Origin: Camellia lanceoleosa
Taxonomy: Eukaryota; Streptophyta; Magnoliopsida; Ericales; Theaceae
NCBI GenBank assembly: GCA_025200525.1
Contig: CM045762.1
Span: 88,230,717 to 88,294,716 of the forward strand
Direction of reading: 5' to 3'
DNA length: 64,000 nt
Position numbers and translations under genes: made by a program. The notes under the pieces are model-generated. The model saw only the letters and a program-made list of their open reading frames with translations, had not been told where the DNA came from and searched no databases. This document shows positions 34,079-47,358 of this stretch, piece by piece (the stretch's first letter is position 1; the number at the start of each line of letters is the position of its first letter).

Positions 34079-35004
34079 ACCTTACACTGCCTCACTATAC
34101 TATTGAAAGTATTGAAGCTCCATAAATTAGGAGGCACCCCATAACTTACCCACACAACTCTTTCTTGATCCAAGAGCATGCCTTGTTTCCAAACTCTTAC
34201 TGAATCACTCCACTCCTTAATCCAACCTTCCATTCTATTAAGTTCATGTTGCATCATCCTTACTGAGTTAAAGAAGAGTATAACATCTCTACCCCCACCA
34301 ACTGTAAATTTAACCTCCCCCAAATCCCTGATCAGCAACTCCTTCTTAAAATCAGTTACAGAGCAAGTGGCCTTCAACCTGACAACTACACTTTCATATA
34401 ACCAGCCATTTCCTTCCTCCAGTGCCCTGACAGTTATAGTTGGTTTGGCCATGGACCCACCTTCTCGAAGAACCTGCGCGTAAGACTTGCTCCCTCTATG
34501 TGTACCTGGGACAGGAATAGACTTGCCTCTCCCTTCTCGACCAACATGTGGATGTGCTGACTTATGCTTCACAACCTCCTCCTTCCCAAATTGGGCCATC
34601 TTGACCTTTAGCGCTTTATCATCACACCACATCCCATCTGTTTTTTGGATTGCCCTGGTTGCTGCCACTAAACATTTATATCGAACAAAACCAAACCTGG
34701 TGCGAGACAGTTTTCTTCTCTTGAAGGAAATGAAAACATCCCTTACAACTCCAAAATTTGAGTATAGAGAATGTAACCTCCTAGGATCCATCGAGTCAGG
34801 AATGTCATCCACGAAGATGGTATGGACAGCAGACTGAGCCCTCCAGCCTTCTGAGCTTTGCCTTCCATGTCTACGAACAACTGGTCTCCAACCTTCTAGT
34901 TCTCTTACTCTTCTCCTCTCCATTGTACCCCTACCTCCAATCGATCTCCTATTTGAATGTTGTTTTGCCAGAAATCGCCCTTCAAACGGAAATCGCTTTT
35001 CCAA
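34075..35004 (-). CDS. LINE ORF1 protein with RRM, 309 codons (right arm)
   Basis: The best-preserved transposon frame in the window. The N-terminus is basic, with a run of Arg residues. An RNA-recognition motif at about residues 61-110 (TIFVDDIP, then RTRFGFVRYK) is followed by a linker and a DUF4283-like region with WVSYGVPPNLWSFNTFNSI near the end. It stops at 34,075 by a frameshift: a separate frame (34,078-33,740) starting IEVDDDTLKLKNLQCGKVRI continues the protein. The left arm keeps about 10 extra bases at this point (near 19,440). ORF1 proteins package LINE RNA; this one is unlikely to act, since ORF2 is lost. Confidence 0.8.
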   Translation of the reverse strand: MEKRFPFEGRFLAKQHSNRRSIGGRGTMERRRVRELEGWRPVVRRHGRQSSEGWRAQSAVHTIFVDDIPDSMDPRRLHSLYSNFGVVRDVFISFKRRKLSRTRFGFVRYKCLVAATRAIQKTDGMWCDDKALKVKMAQFGKEEVVKHKSAHPHVGREGRGKSIPVPGTHRGSKSYAQVLREGGSMAKPTITVRALEEGNGWLYESVVVRLKATCSVTDFKKELLIRDLGEVKFTVGGGRDVILFFNSVRMMQHELNRMEGWIKEWSDSVRVWKQGMLLDQERVVWVSYGVPPNLWSFNTFNSIVRQCKV

Positions 35005-35031
35005 TTGGAAATCACCCCTCTCTCAGCCTTT

Positions 35032-35048
35032 TGTGCTATGTGTGAATT
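35032..35048. repeat. LINE target-site duplication, 5' side (right arm)
   Basis: TGTGCTATGTGTGAATT, the partner of 32,143-32,159, lying next to the 5' end of the minus-strand LINE. Confidence 0.9.
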
Positions 35049-37479
35049 TGAATGTTAATTATGTCATTAATGTGGTTTTTGACTTCACATCTGTTGATCG
35101 TAGAAATATCTGTTATGATTTTATGTTATAATCTAAAAATTGAAGGCCTTAATGGCATCAAAAATCGAAATTGGTTAGCTTATTAAGATCAGCATAATTT
35201 TTAGAGCCTAATGAGAAGTTTGATTAAAATTTGATCAAGTTTAGAAATATTAAGTTTTGATTAAATTAACTTAAACATAATTAATTAAGCCTTAATTGAG
35301 GCCCTAAGCTAATCTAGTGTATATATATGTTTAGAATGCTAATTGAGCTCATATTTTTGGACATAAAATCTGAGTAAGAGCTCTAGAGAGAGAGAGAGAG
35401 AGAACTTCAACTTAGAGAGAGAGGGGCTTGATTCTTGAAGAATTTGACTTAGAGGTTGAAAATTTTGGAAGTGAGGCTCAAGATTTTGCTAGATTAAGTT
35501 TAATTGAGAACTTTAGGTAAGAAATTAGCCCCTAATTTACGAGTTTAAATCATTTAATATGTCAATTCAAGAGGATTGTGTGATTGAATACAAGAATTGA
35601 GTTAAGATTGTTGAAATTAAAGTCAATTCATAATGCATGCATAGTTTTGATGAGTTTCATCATTTTTGAGCATGATTTTGTCGTCCATGTTGAATTTAGA
35701 AGATGATTTATACATGAATGCATGATTCACAAAGTTTTAAAAGTGAATTGAATGTTTTTGAAGCTTTGTAAAGAGTTTGGAAACAATTGATACATGCATG
35801 AAATTTTAAGTTTCAACTTGCTATAATTATGAAGTTTAAGCTTTAATTTTACTAAATTCATAGAATTTTGGGTTAAAGGTTTGTAATGGATCATGGGTTC
35901 ATGTTTTTGGAAGTGTTTTTGTACAATAGAACATGTTTTGCATGAGTTATAGGCCTTAAACTATGAGCTTTGGAGTTCAACGTTGTTGGAAATTCGATTA
36001 CGTCTCACTACTCGAACAAGTTTTACCTTGGCGCACATAGCATGCATCCAAAAGTTTTATAGACATTTACAGTTGGCTCGAGCGACCACGTCACCACTCG
36101 AGCGACCGCCTTTTATTTTTCACCTTGGCTCGAGTGAGCATTGAGCCTAGATTCGGACCATCCAATACTTTTGTAGACCAAGTGGTCTACTCGAGTGACC
36201 AATGTTGTGCTCAAGCGAAGTGCTCTGTTTCATCAAATTTTGAAAAGACATACTCTGATCATGTGTGCATTCTCATTCCTTTCTGAGTATTCTTAGGCAT
36301 GAATTGAGCATCCAAAATGAATTAAAGAGTTAGAATGAATAAGTTAGAGAACGACTTGCCTAAACAATATGATCCAATATGTGTATGCTTATGAATTGTG
36401 CAGAATCATCCCGGAGGACAAGTCAACAACCAAATCACTGTGAGCAATATCTTAGTAAAGATATTTTCTTACTTACTCTATTTGTCTAAATGTCTTAATG
36501 TAGTAAGCTTTTTCAAAACTGTGATTTTACAAGCGTGAAGGAGTTTCTATCTATTTGATCAACATGATATCTGCAAATGTGTTTGAGGAAATATGAACTT
36601 ATATAATAGACCCTAGGTTGTTCTGTATATCTGAAATGGACCCAAGGTCATTCGGATTATCTGATAAGTATGAATATCTGTTATTTGTTGAGCCAATGGT
36701 CATTGTACAACTATAATTGATTGGACCCGAAGTCGTTTCGATAAGTAAGATCTGTTTTTGTTATGAATCTCTGATTATGTTGGACCCGGGGTTGTTTTGT
36801 CTTGTATTAGACCCAAGGTCGTTCAACTATGATACAAAATTATTATGGTAATGATTTTATTCAAGTAGTAGAACTCATTCATATAACCCATTTACTTTGA
36901 TGTTATTCACTAAGCTTTCGCTCACTCCATATTTATATGTATGTAGGTGAGTAGCGGGATGTCCAACCTTAGTGAACCTGTGAAGGATACATAATTTTTG
37001 TGAATTCTATCATGAGCGTCTCACGAGCGAGGCTTTTGTTTCTTTTATCCTTTGGTTTTTCCTTTTTGTAGGTTATGTTTGACCTTATCTATATATATAA
37101 GTTTTGGTATTGTATGATAATGATGTATGAATGATCTTGGACATGTGGAATCTTTTTATGTATGTATGAGGGTGAGTTATTAATATATAAGATGTTTTTG
37201 CTCATGCCATTTATACACAAGCTCATTGGATAAAATTTTGTTATTTAGCTTCCGCTTCTGACCCCATATGATTAGATACGATTTGATTTTTGTCTGAGAC
37301 CGCAGGTAATCTCATGATTATTGGCCAGTTATGTTCCAAATCTATAGGGGTGAATTCAGGTCATAATAGGGTTTTCTGTAGACTTGGTGGGAGAGATTTA
37401 TTAATATATATATATCAACTACACAATACATTAATTAAATATATTTTATTAGTGTTTATATGCTACATGCAATTTAGTT

Positions 37480-38221
37480 AAAGTTAAAATAAGTTATTGG
37501 GATGGATTTACAAAATTACTGTGAACTATTTTATTTTTTTATCAAAATTATTCAATCAACTAAACTGGTGAGGATAGTAGAGGAGAAGGCGGTGAGAGGC
37601 CGTAAGAGGCGAGATGAAAGTAAAGGAAAGTTATACGGATGCGAAGGAGAATCGGTGAAGAAGTTGTCGTCATTGCTATTACTTACAATTTGTGAGGGTA
37701 ACACGAGAGAGAGAGAGAGAGAGATTGTGAGGTTTTAAGAGAGAGGAAAGAAGAGGAAAGGAGAGGAGGGTTACGGGCCGGTGCCCTCTGTTGGTGTTCT
37801 TTGTTGTTGCTAAGAGATAGTGTGAGATTAGGGTAGAAGACTAGAGTTATTTTATTTTATTTTATTTGTTTTTGGATCCTAATAGAGTACAAAAGTTTAG
37901 GAAAAGCGGAAAGAGGGAGGGGCGAGGGTGGGGAATTGGTCGAATTTAGGGATTAAGATTTGCGATGATGTTAAGGACCGTTCTTGAATGAATGAGCAAA
38001 AATAAAACATTTTTACAGCGGAGTAACAAAGTCGTAGCCAAAATAAAAAATAAAAATACTAAAATTGCAAGGCGAAAAGAAAATTTGTGACAAGTAACAT
38101 ATAGATTGTGTATAATCTTACTTTTTGCCACAATCATAGATTTGTCGTCACAAAAGCAAGCTTTTGACGATTTTAAATTATGCATAAAGATTCGTTTCTT
38201 ATAACCATCTTTCTAGTAGTG
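37480..38221 (-). mobile_element. CACTA-type end with gene-like filler (right arm)
   Basis: Partner of 15,306-16,050. On the minus strand from 38,221 it reads CACTACTAGAAAGATGG. The GA tract at 37,705-37,724 is shorter than the left-arm TC tract. The far boundary is not defined. Confidence 0.45.
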
Positions 38222-39672
38222 ATATATTGATTAAAGGGTTATGGGCTAGACTGAGTTGGGATGGATGTTTAATAAAGTGGACTGAGTGGGTGTTCAAGTA
38301 GACTGGATGTTCAGCAAATTGTCAGTATATTTATGATTTATCCTAATAATAATAAAACAAAATTCAGGGTGGAACATGTAAAGTGGCCTGCCTGTAGGCA
38401 CCCAAGAATTGTTTCAAATTGTCTGTTCTTCTGAGTATACTCACGAACAACCAATAGCGAAATGAATGTAACTTGTATATTGACATATATGTAAAATTTT
38501 TCACATGGGACAGGGCCATGGTCCTCATGATCTAGACGGAAGTTTGTCTCTGATTGAAACTACTCTAAATATTAAACTGTTATCAGATATATATCAGTAT
38601 TCGAAAGTTATATTGTTACACACCAGATATGGATCAAACTATCACAACGTTTTGAACCATTCTCATATCACTTCAATGGAAAAACAACCTAACCATAAGG
38701 CTCTCTTGACCCTCCTGTTTCCCAACACACATGTATCTTCACTCTCTCTCTCTCTCTCTCTCTCCAAATAGAAACTATTTATTGGGAACATGTTCAACTT
38801 CTCATGGCATGCTATGAACAAAAACTTAAATCACATACTGTATTGAAAATGCACAAATACTTAAACCACATACTGTAGAGTCGAATAGAATCAGCCACTA
38901 TATACTACAGAGCGAAGCCGATATCTGAAAAATCATATACCGCTCAGTAAAGATTTTGAATTGATTGGAACTAATGGAAATGGTATATAGAGCAAGAGAT
39001 AAACAAAGAAAAAATACATTTCAAAGTAAAAATATAACAATATCATTTTGCATCCATACTATTAACAAATTATTACTTACTAATTTTGAAAAAAAATAAA
39101 GTATTGTAATTAAAATATTAAGACAATATAATATAATTATATTAAATTTGTAAACTCGGTTTATTTTTTCAATTTCAAAGGAGATTAATATGATTTACCA
39201 TTCTTTTTATTTATTTATTTATTTTTCTTTCATTTTTTCCGGAAAATTCACTTGCTAAAATTGGATGAACCCCATGTGAAGAGAAATTAGTATTGAGTGG
39301 AAGGAGGGTGGGACTTACATAACGCTTGAGAGGAAACTGTATTTAACTTTCTTTGAGATTTCATTTAAAAACTAATTTATTGGTTATGCTTATAGGAAGT
39401 TAATACTAAAATAATTAGTTTATTTCACACATTTTAAGTTTTAAAAATTATTTATAATGGATTTCTTGAATCGTTAAAGTGCCTTTTTTTTTTTATTTAT
39501 TATTTTTTATTTTTATATGTCATAAATGAGTTTTCTAAAAGGAATTTATTAAAAATTATCTTTTAAGTACTTGTATTTCAATTTAGGTGGTATTTGATGA
39601 AGTTGAAAACTGAAAACTGAAAATTAAGTATGAAAAATTAAATGTTGAATTTTTCAAGCTGTGATGAACAAT
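38222..39672. other. Noncoding sequence, partner of 13,832-15,305
   Basis: A+T-rich sequence without a supportable gene. It contains a TC tract at 38,741-38,763 that is longer than in the left arm. Confidence 0.5.
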
Positions 39673-42067
39673 TGAAATCTTTCTTCTTATTTGATTATCA
39701 ACAATAATATATATATATATATATTATACAAGATAGTAATGCTGCCTTTCTAACTAACTAACTAATCCTAACAATCTCTGACTATCCCCCATGTGATAAA
39801 GTTGAGCAATTGAGGGTTCTAGCTGCCACGTGTGTTGAGTCATTAGCTAAAGCTATAGGTGGAGCTTCAACTTGGCTGTTGCGGTGAGGCTCCGACATGG
39901 ACTTGACATGTGCTTCAAGTATTCTCATCGAGGCCCCAAGTTGATGGGAGAGGATGTGACCGACAACTTGGATTATAGATAATGGAATCGAGAAGCGATA
40001 GGGGTTTAGTAAACACATCGCAATTTGATCAACAAAAGGAGAGTATTTGAGAACAAGCTTACGAGTTGCAATCTTTTCACGTATGAAGTGACAATGCGAC
40101 TTTTATGTGTTTGGATCTTTGGTGAAACACGAGGATTAGAGGCTAGTATAATTGCTGATAAGTTGTCACACCAAAGAATAGGAGGAATCAAAGTGGAAAG
40201 AGAAAGATCATGAAGAAACATTTGTAACAAACTCAATTTTGCAGTAGCATGGGCAAGAGATTGACATTCAGCTTCAGTGTTAGATCGTAAAACAATGGGT
40301 TGCTGTTTAGTTGACCATGATATGATATTGGGGCCAAGATACACACAATAGCCTGATGTACACTTGCAATCTATAGAGTCTGACCCAATTAGAATATGAG
40401 AAGGCACAGAACTCAAAGAACTAGGAATAATAGTTAAGCCATGAGATAGATCCTTAACAAACTTGAAAATTCACTTGACCATAGTAAAATGAGCATAGGC
40501 AGGAGCATGCTTGTACTGACAAGCCTGATTCACTACTAAGGAAAGATCTGGATGAGTAATAGTGAGATATTGCAAAGCACCAACCAAGCTCCTATGCAAG
40601 CGAGGTTGAGCAAATGGAGCGAGAAGAATCATGGGTAAGAGTAGGTTTCCTAGAAATAAGAATCTTGCAAGGTTTGCAAGAAGTCATGACTACTTTAACA
40701 AGGATGTTAGAAGCATACTTTTCTTTGAGAAAAAATAAGAATCACCTATAGTGAATGGAAATGCCCAAAAATAGGAGATGTTGCCTAATTCTTTCATGGA
40801 AAAGGTAGGATGCATCGATGAATAAGATTCTTAATGTGAGTAGAGCTACTACCGATTGAGAGAAATGTCATCTACATAGACAAGAAGAATTGTGATAGTA
40901 GTGGAAGTCATGTGAATGAACAAAGGACTAAAGGTTTCATTATAATCAACACCCTCTTGTTGCAAAAATCCTTTAGCCACCAACCTTGCCTTGTACCTAG
41001 TAATGGTATCATCACTATTTCTCTTCATCACGAGGACCCATTTGCAACCAATGGCACCTTAGAAGATGGAAGAGATAATAGACCAGTTCCTTAAGCAAGT
41101 AGAGCATTATACTCTTCAAGCATAACAATATGCCTAATGGAGAGTTAAGTGTTTATTAGTAAGTAGGAGGTTCTATATCGATAAAGGAAGAGGTGGTGCA
41201 GCCACAAGTCCATATGTTTTGGGTTTGGTAAGCATATCTATGAAAATTGATTGAATTGGAACAAAGGTAGAAAGGTCTGAAGTAGTTTGAGAAGATTATG
41301 TCTGATCGTGTTGCGGTGGACAAGACATAGACAAAAGGCATAGGAAGCGTGGTGGACTAGGTATAGGGATAGAAGTAGGAGACAGATTGCAAGTGGACAA
41401 GACATAGACATAGACATAGGCATAGGAGCGGGTGAGGCACTAGGCATGGACATAGGTGTAGAATGTAGAGGAGCTACATGCAAGTTAGGAGCGATAGTCA
41501 AGGGAGGAACTATAGAAGAAAAAGTATACCAAAAGAAAGAATGAAGATTAGAAAATAAAGTAGCAGAGAAGGCGAGTGAAAAGGAAAAAACATCTTCCTA
41601 AAACACAACATGTCAAGAGGTATGTTTGGTTTGTGTTTGAGAGATGTGTTTTAGAGATAAAAAATGCGAAAATATGTTTGGTTTGGTTTTTTCAAAATAT
41701 GTTTTGGAAAATGATTTTGAAGAGTTTTGAAAAAAGTGATTGATTTGATATGTGTGAGAGAGAGATTTGTTTGGAAAACTTGTTTGGTTTACAAGTTTTG
41801 GGAAATTTTTGGAAAAATTTATTTGGTTTGATTACTTTTGAAAACTTATTTGTAGAAAATTTCCCAAAATTTTTTAGGAAAATCAAACCAAGCGAACCCT
41901 TTGCTGTAGACATGTCCAAACATCTATAAGCGTATGTAAGAGAGTGGCATCCAAGAAAAACACATAAAAGTAGATGTAGGCGGAAGCTTTTGTGGGTATA
42001 AGTCTTTAACCAAGGGAAGCATTGGCACCCCAAAAACTTTCATAAATGAGTAATTAGGTAAAGCATG

Positions 42068-42103
<36 letters not shown>

Positions 42104-42707
42104 TCAAAGGGAGACTGAAGAGGAAGGTTAGCATTTGGGATCCTTTTGCTGAGATGAGTAGCAGTTGAAAGTGCATCAAATCAGAACTTAGTAGGAATGG
42201 ATGAGTGATGAACTAAATAATGTGTTTGTGTTTTCTTTTAGAAACACCATTATGAGGAGGAGTGTATGGACAAGATAGTTTATGAACAATGCCTTAAGCT
42301 TTTAAAAATTGAGCCATGGATGTATTAACAAATTGATTACCACAATCGGTCCTTAACACTTGCAATTTAGTAGAAAATTGAGTCTCAACATATGCTTTAA
42401 ACTCTAAAAATTTAGAAAACTTCACTTTTATAACAAAGAGGATAGAGCCAAGTGAAATCTTTTTCTTATTTGATTATCAAAAATACAATGTATATTTATA
42501 CAAGATATTAATCTTGCCTTTCTAACTAACTTACAAATCCTAACAAACTCTAACTATTCTCCATGTAATATAGTTAAGCAGTTGAAGGTTCTAGCTGCCA
42601 TGTATGTGGAGTCATTAGCTAAAGCTATAGGTGGAGCTTCAACTTAAGCTGCTGCAGCTGAGGCTCTGATATTGGCTTTGACATGTGCTTTTGAAGTATC
42701 CTCATCA
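39673..42707 (-). mobile_element. Deleted Ty1/copia retrotransposon, right arm
   Basis: Minus-strand partner of 10,777-13,831. LTRs are at 39,673-39,930 and 42,453-42,707. The RNase H region (40,790-39,985) has stop codons and frameshifts, but its NTEAECQSLAHATAKLSLLQ part is open at 40,416-40,006. Reverse transcriptase pieces ([16 protein letters not shown] and LLVYVDDIS) lie at 41,031-40,849 with the same internal deletion as the left copy. The MITE (about 41,618-41,900) and an A tract (42,068-42,099) are retained. Confidence 0.85.
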
Positions 42708-42819
42708 GAAAAGTTGTTTGATAAAAATTTAAGTGCTAAACTAAAATAAGTTATTTACTATGTATAAAATCAAATTTGAAATTTGTTATTTTTAAATTGT
42801 ATATTTCAATTTTTATATT

Positions 42820-43172
42820 GTGATGGTGGTGGTAGTAGTGGTGGTCATGTATGGTAGTCGTAGCGGTGGCATGTAGCAGTGATGGTAGTGGTAGCAGCTA
42901 GCGTGATAAAATGATGGTGGTCCTTATGTCAACAATGTCAATGATGATAAAGGTAGTAGTGGTGGTGGTGGTGGAGGTGGCGGCGGGATAGTAGTGGTAG
43001 AAGTGGTAATGTTGATAGTACGGTCATGATGGGGGGGGTGGTGGTGATGGTTGCATGGTGGTGGATCGGTGGTGGTAGCGATGGCGATAGTGATGGTGAT
43101 GGTGGTAGTAGTGGTGGTGGTGGCGGTAGCATTATAGTAGTGGTAGCGGTAGCAATGGTAATAGTGGTGAGT
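42820..43172. repeat. Triplet-repeat block (GGT/AGT/GAT), right arm
   Basis: Partner of 10,318-10,671. It differs in triplet order and includes an 8-G run near 43,031, so the arms are not identical here. Confidence 0.9.
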
Positions 43173-43800
43173 TTATAATAGTGTTTATCGGTATTTATAT
43201 TTAATATTTATAAGTGTAGTTAGAATTAAGTAAATTTCAAATAACACAATTTTCTTAAGTTTAACCTACATTTTAAGAGCATAAATTGTAAGTGATGTCA
43301 ATTGTGGTTATCAAACGAGCTTAATTGATTATTACTTAATATATTCAGTTTTAAGTGCTGAATCATGTTAATATATAAGATATTATTGTATTTCAATAAG
43401 TCCTATTATTTTGGACATTTGATCTACTAAATCCTAATTATAATATTTAAGGTATTTTATGAATACTTTACCCTTACAAATATGTTTTGAACCCTTATCA
43501 ACTTGGTGATGTAAACATTCACATTAAATAAATTTGATAGTGTGAATGTTCACATCATGGAACATTCACATTGTCAATGTGAACATTAACGCATGTTAAA
43601 CTTAATTTTTTTCCCCCGGCCAAAATGACATTATTTGCCCAAAAGAGCATGTTATATGCTAAAAAGCTTAACTACTAACTATTTGTCTATCTATTTAAAT
43701 GTCATCTATCAACACATGTCACCTATTTATTCAACTATATGGGCAAATGTGTGCATGTGTCACCTAATTGTCCAGCTATCTTTTTAAATGTGTGTATGTG

Positions 43801-45831
43801 TGTGGAATGCCTTTTGGGGTTACCAAGTGCGCCTGATAGTTCAGACTCCCGATTTCTGATCTGATATCACTAGTGCAATGTGAAACAGAAAATGAAAGTC
43901 CAAATTCAACAACTTTAATAGAAAATCCATTTTATTGCAGAATATTGCCAGAAATGGACTATATCACTAAATTTCAAAGTCGCTACCTAATCTTTTGGGA
44001 AAATTAGGAAACTTGTGACTCGTGCCAAAGGCTACCGTCTGTCATAACCAAAGTGTCTTGGTTCGGGAACTTAAGTGTGAGAGGGGAATGTCATTAATTG
44101 AGCACCCAACTCACCTGATCAAAGATCGACCTTTACTAAGTCATAATGTGGCTTTTTTATAATCAATGTATATTCTTATTATTGATAACACTACCATTAC
44201 TATATGAGGCATGCAAATATAGATTGTGCCATTAATTTTGGTTCTGCTATGATTTCATGCATTTTTGAAAAACGCTTTTCTTGGATAAAATCCACAGCAT
44301 AAGAATCATCTACATTCCAAAATAAACACCACAACCTTCATCCACTGGCATTCGAACATATATCTCACTTAAGCACTTAGCCTCATGATATAGAAACACA
44401 TATGATAAGGAATGCACACATGGAATATGCTAAAACTAAAAAATGGTCACCTAGTACTCCAAGGTAAGTCCCAAGACACATGCAAATGTATACCGATATG
44501 CATGATCCTATATACAAACTACTAATGCAATACACACATAACATGCAACTAGGAGTCCAGATACTAAGATGTGACATAAGTGCCATCTCAACATGGGTTT
44601 ATGCACGTATTCATCTTTGAAGATAGTAAATCCCATAAATGCAGATGATCTGGACCCATATGCATAAAAAATGAATACAATATATAGGCATGATAAAGAA
44701 AATATGTGTAGTGTACTTTTCATGCCCTTCGGAGGGGTTTAGTCTCCTCAGATAAGATAGCCATACAGTTCAGCCTCCTCGTGGTTCTGAATCTGATTTC
44801 ACAAATGCAATGTGAAATAGATAAACACAAAAGAATCCAAATTTGGCAAATCTTTTGAAAAATCGATTTTGAATAAAAAATGCCAAAACTGGATTGCTTT
44901 GTCATATTTCAGAGTCACCACTTAAATATTTTTGAAAAATTTAGAAAACCCGTGACTCGTGCCAAAGGCCACGTATCTGTCATCACCAAAGTATCTCGGC
45001 TCGGGAACTTAGGTATGAGAGGGGAAGGTCATGAATTGAGCATCACACTCACCTAATCAAAAATCAGCCTGTACTAATCATGATGTGATTCTTATATACC
45101 GTATATGTTCTTGTTCCAATTATTATGCTAAGAAAATTTGGAATGCTTTAATTTCATGTTCATTTTGAAAAGTGTTTGAATATGTGCCACTTGAAAAAGT
45201 GAGCTCACATTTACATTAATCAAATCATTCCAACATAAGCGAAAAAGCCTTCATCCACCGGCATTCAAACATGTATATCAATTAAGCACTTAGCCTAAGT
45301 GTTTGGCAAACATGCTTGTTATAGCAACAATCATACGCATGCAATATGTTAAAGCAAAAAATGCTTACCCTAAATATACGAGGTGAGACAAAAGAAAGAA
45401 ACCAGTTAGAAAAAATGCATGGTCCTATACAATGCGATATGACTAGTGTAACACATACAACATGCAATTAATAGGCTCGGCTACTAGTATGGCATGTGAG
45501 TCAATTCAAGGGATGTGATAAAAGCACGTGTTTGAGTAAGGAGTTTGAAATTAACATTGATTAGTATGATGAGCCAAACCCTTATGCATGCAAAACGAAT
45601 GGCTACGAGTCATGGAAAATGATAAGGAAAATACGATGCTATATAACCACAGTAAGCGGATAAATAAAAGGAAAAAAAAATGGGGGTTAGAAGACATACA
45701 CAATATTACAATTTTCCCTCATGAAAGAGGATCAAATGAATATCCTAATCAAACTAAATATTATAAAGCCAAATTAACTAGGCATTACAAATTCGAATGA
45801 ATAATGAACTAGCTATTACAAGTTTCAAATG
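43801..45831 (-). mobile_element. Two tandem Tat-type LTR relics (right arm)
   Basis: Partners of left copies B (43,801-44,725) and A (44,726-45,831). The segment 44,383-44,723 carries the same open frames as the left arm without a residue change, making it one of the most similar stretches between the arms. Confidence 0.65.
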
Positions 45832-46554
45832 AATCTACTAATATACTACTATTAGCATTAATTTCACGAGCCACGAGAAGTAGAGAATCACATATACATG
45901 AACGGAAATATGCACCTGAAAACTCCTCTGTTTTGCTGCCAGAACTGTTCTGTTCTGCAGTTAGAAAGATAATATGTTTTAGCCTCAGCCTTTACTCGAT
46001 TCTGCCATGAAGATAGTATTGTCTACATAAAATAAAGTGGTTGGCTGGCCTTGAAAAGTGGTCATTGGATGGACGGTAGTTGGCGACTCTTGTTTTGAGA
46101 GTCTTCCATCTTTGCAATATAAAGGAAGCGAGCACAAACAAAGTGTTTCCAAGGGATGTTTGTCCTCTCTGCCTCTCCCTATCATGGAATTGATCAAGAT
46201 AGGGGTAGACTCAATTCGCAAATCATCAATCAACGCAAACTCGTTGCGTGATGGTGTATGAATCCATGAGACAAAGTCTCAATAAATAGAAATAAAGACC
46301 AACGAAACCTCCTCCTATCATAGAGTTACCACTCTAGGGAAGTGGTAGACATCACCTCTCGAATCATTAACATCACCAATGAGTATGTAATGACTCGAGG
46401 CAATTTATTCCATCCGATTGAACCCAAACCAATTTTATTACTCTTGTTACCACTTTTAGTCAATTTTATTAGCCTCTTTTATTACATTTCCGTTCTTCAA
46501 TCATTTTAGTCCAAAATTGAGAATTATGTCTACTAATGAAGAAAGCGTTAAACA

Positions 46555-47260
46555 TAACTACAACAAAAGTAACATATGGTGAAAAGTAGTGAAGAAAATA
46601 AATTTTGTCACTAAATAAGAATAATGTGACGAATTATAAAATTTTGTCACATATAATAAAAAACTAGAAATAATAGGTGACAATTTATTTTCGTCAATAA
46701 ATACTTCTTTTTAGGTGAGGAAAAATTAAATTTCATCACCAAAAGTTTTCCCTCTAATTTTTTGGGTGGCGCCAAAATTTTGAGACTTTTGGTGAGAAAA
46801 ATTTTTGTCACCAATTATAAAATTATTAGTGAGGAATATATTTTCATCACCAATAATTTTAAATATTTTTTTTGAAAAATTTGATTTTAAATATTTTGAA
46901 ACTATTTGATGAAGAATATATTTTCATCGTCAATAGTTTTAACATTTTAAAATTTTTGGTGAGAAAATTATTTTATCACTAATTTTGAAGGGAGAACTTT
47001 GTGATATGTGGTAATGAAAAAAAAAAAAAAGCCCCTACTAATTCCCCCCTCCTTTTTCTTTTTTTTTTTTGTGCTTCTGTTTTCATTTCATCTCTCTCTT
47101 CCAGACACACGTTCTTTGCCTTCAGCCGCCCATTCTCTTCCTTCAACTTGTTCTCCTACTTTAGTGCCGCCATCAACGTCCCATTCTCCTTCTTTAGTGC
47201 CGCCACCTGCATCACCCGCGTTCTCCTCCGAGCAATCGTTAGCGCCGCCGGCGTCGCTTA
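46555..47260 (+). mobile_element. CACTA-like debris and coiled-coil scrap (right arm)
   Basis: Partner of 6,240-6,935. It opens ACTACAACAAAAGTAACATA near 46,556, followed by GTGACAAAAT/TTTCATCACC words. From about 47,090 the scrap is longer than on the left and G+C-rich (GTTAGCGCCGCCGGCG near 47,238), suggesting the left arm lost part of it. A TC tract of about 55 bases (47,297-47,353) follows, against about 17 bases on the left. Confidence 0.45.
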
Positions 47261-47301
47261 TTCGATTATTTCTCTATTTTTCTTTTTTCAAGTATGGGTT
47301 C

Positions 47302-47358
<57 letters not shown>

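Larger units (their letters stand above)
32160..35031 (-). mobile_element. LINE with an internally inverted block (right arm)
   Basis: Minus-strand partner of 18,515-21,335. The T tract at the left end (from about 32,158) is the poly(A) tail. The 3' untranslated part is about 32,160-32,720. The inverted plus-strand block is about 32,720-33,765. The ORF1 5' part is 33,770-35,004. It carries the same rearrangement and the same insertion site as the left copy. Confidence 0.85.
32088..37380 (+). mobile_element. Chromovirus LTR split by a LINE (right arm)
   Basis: Starts TGTGAAAACCCCATC at 32,088, two bases after the polypurine tract, so this is the 3' LTR of the adjacent pol remnant. It is interrupted at 32,160 by the LINE, resumes at about 35,032, and ends near 37,380 with AGGGTTTTCTGTA. 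Repeated GACCCAAGGTCGTTC-type words lie at 36,605-36,830, and a CTCGAG cluster at 36,000-36,230. About 2.4 kb without the LINE. Confidence 0.7.
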
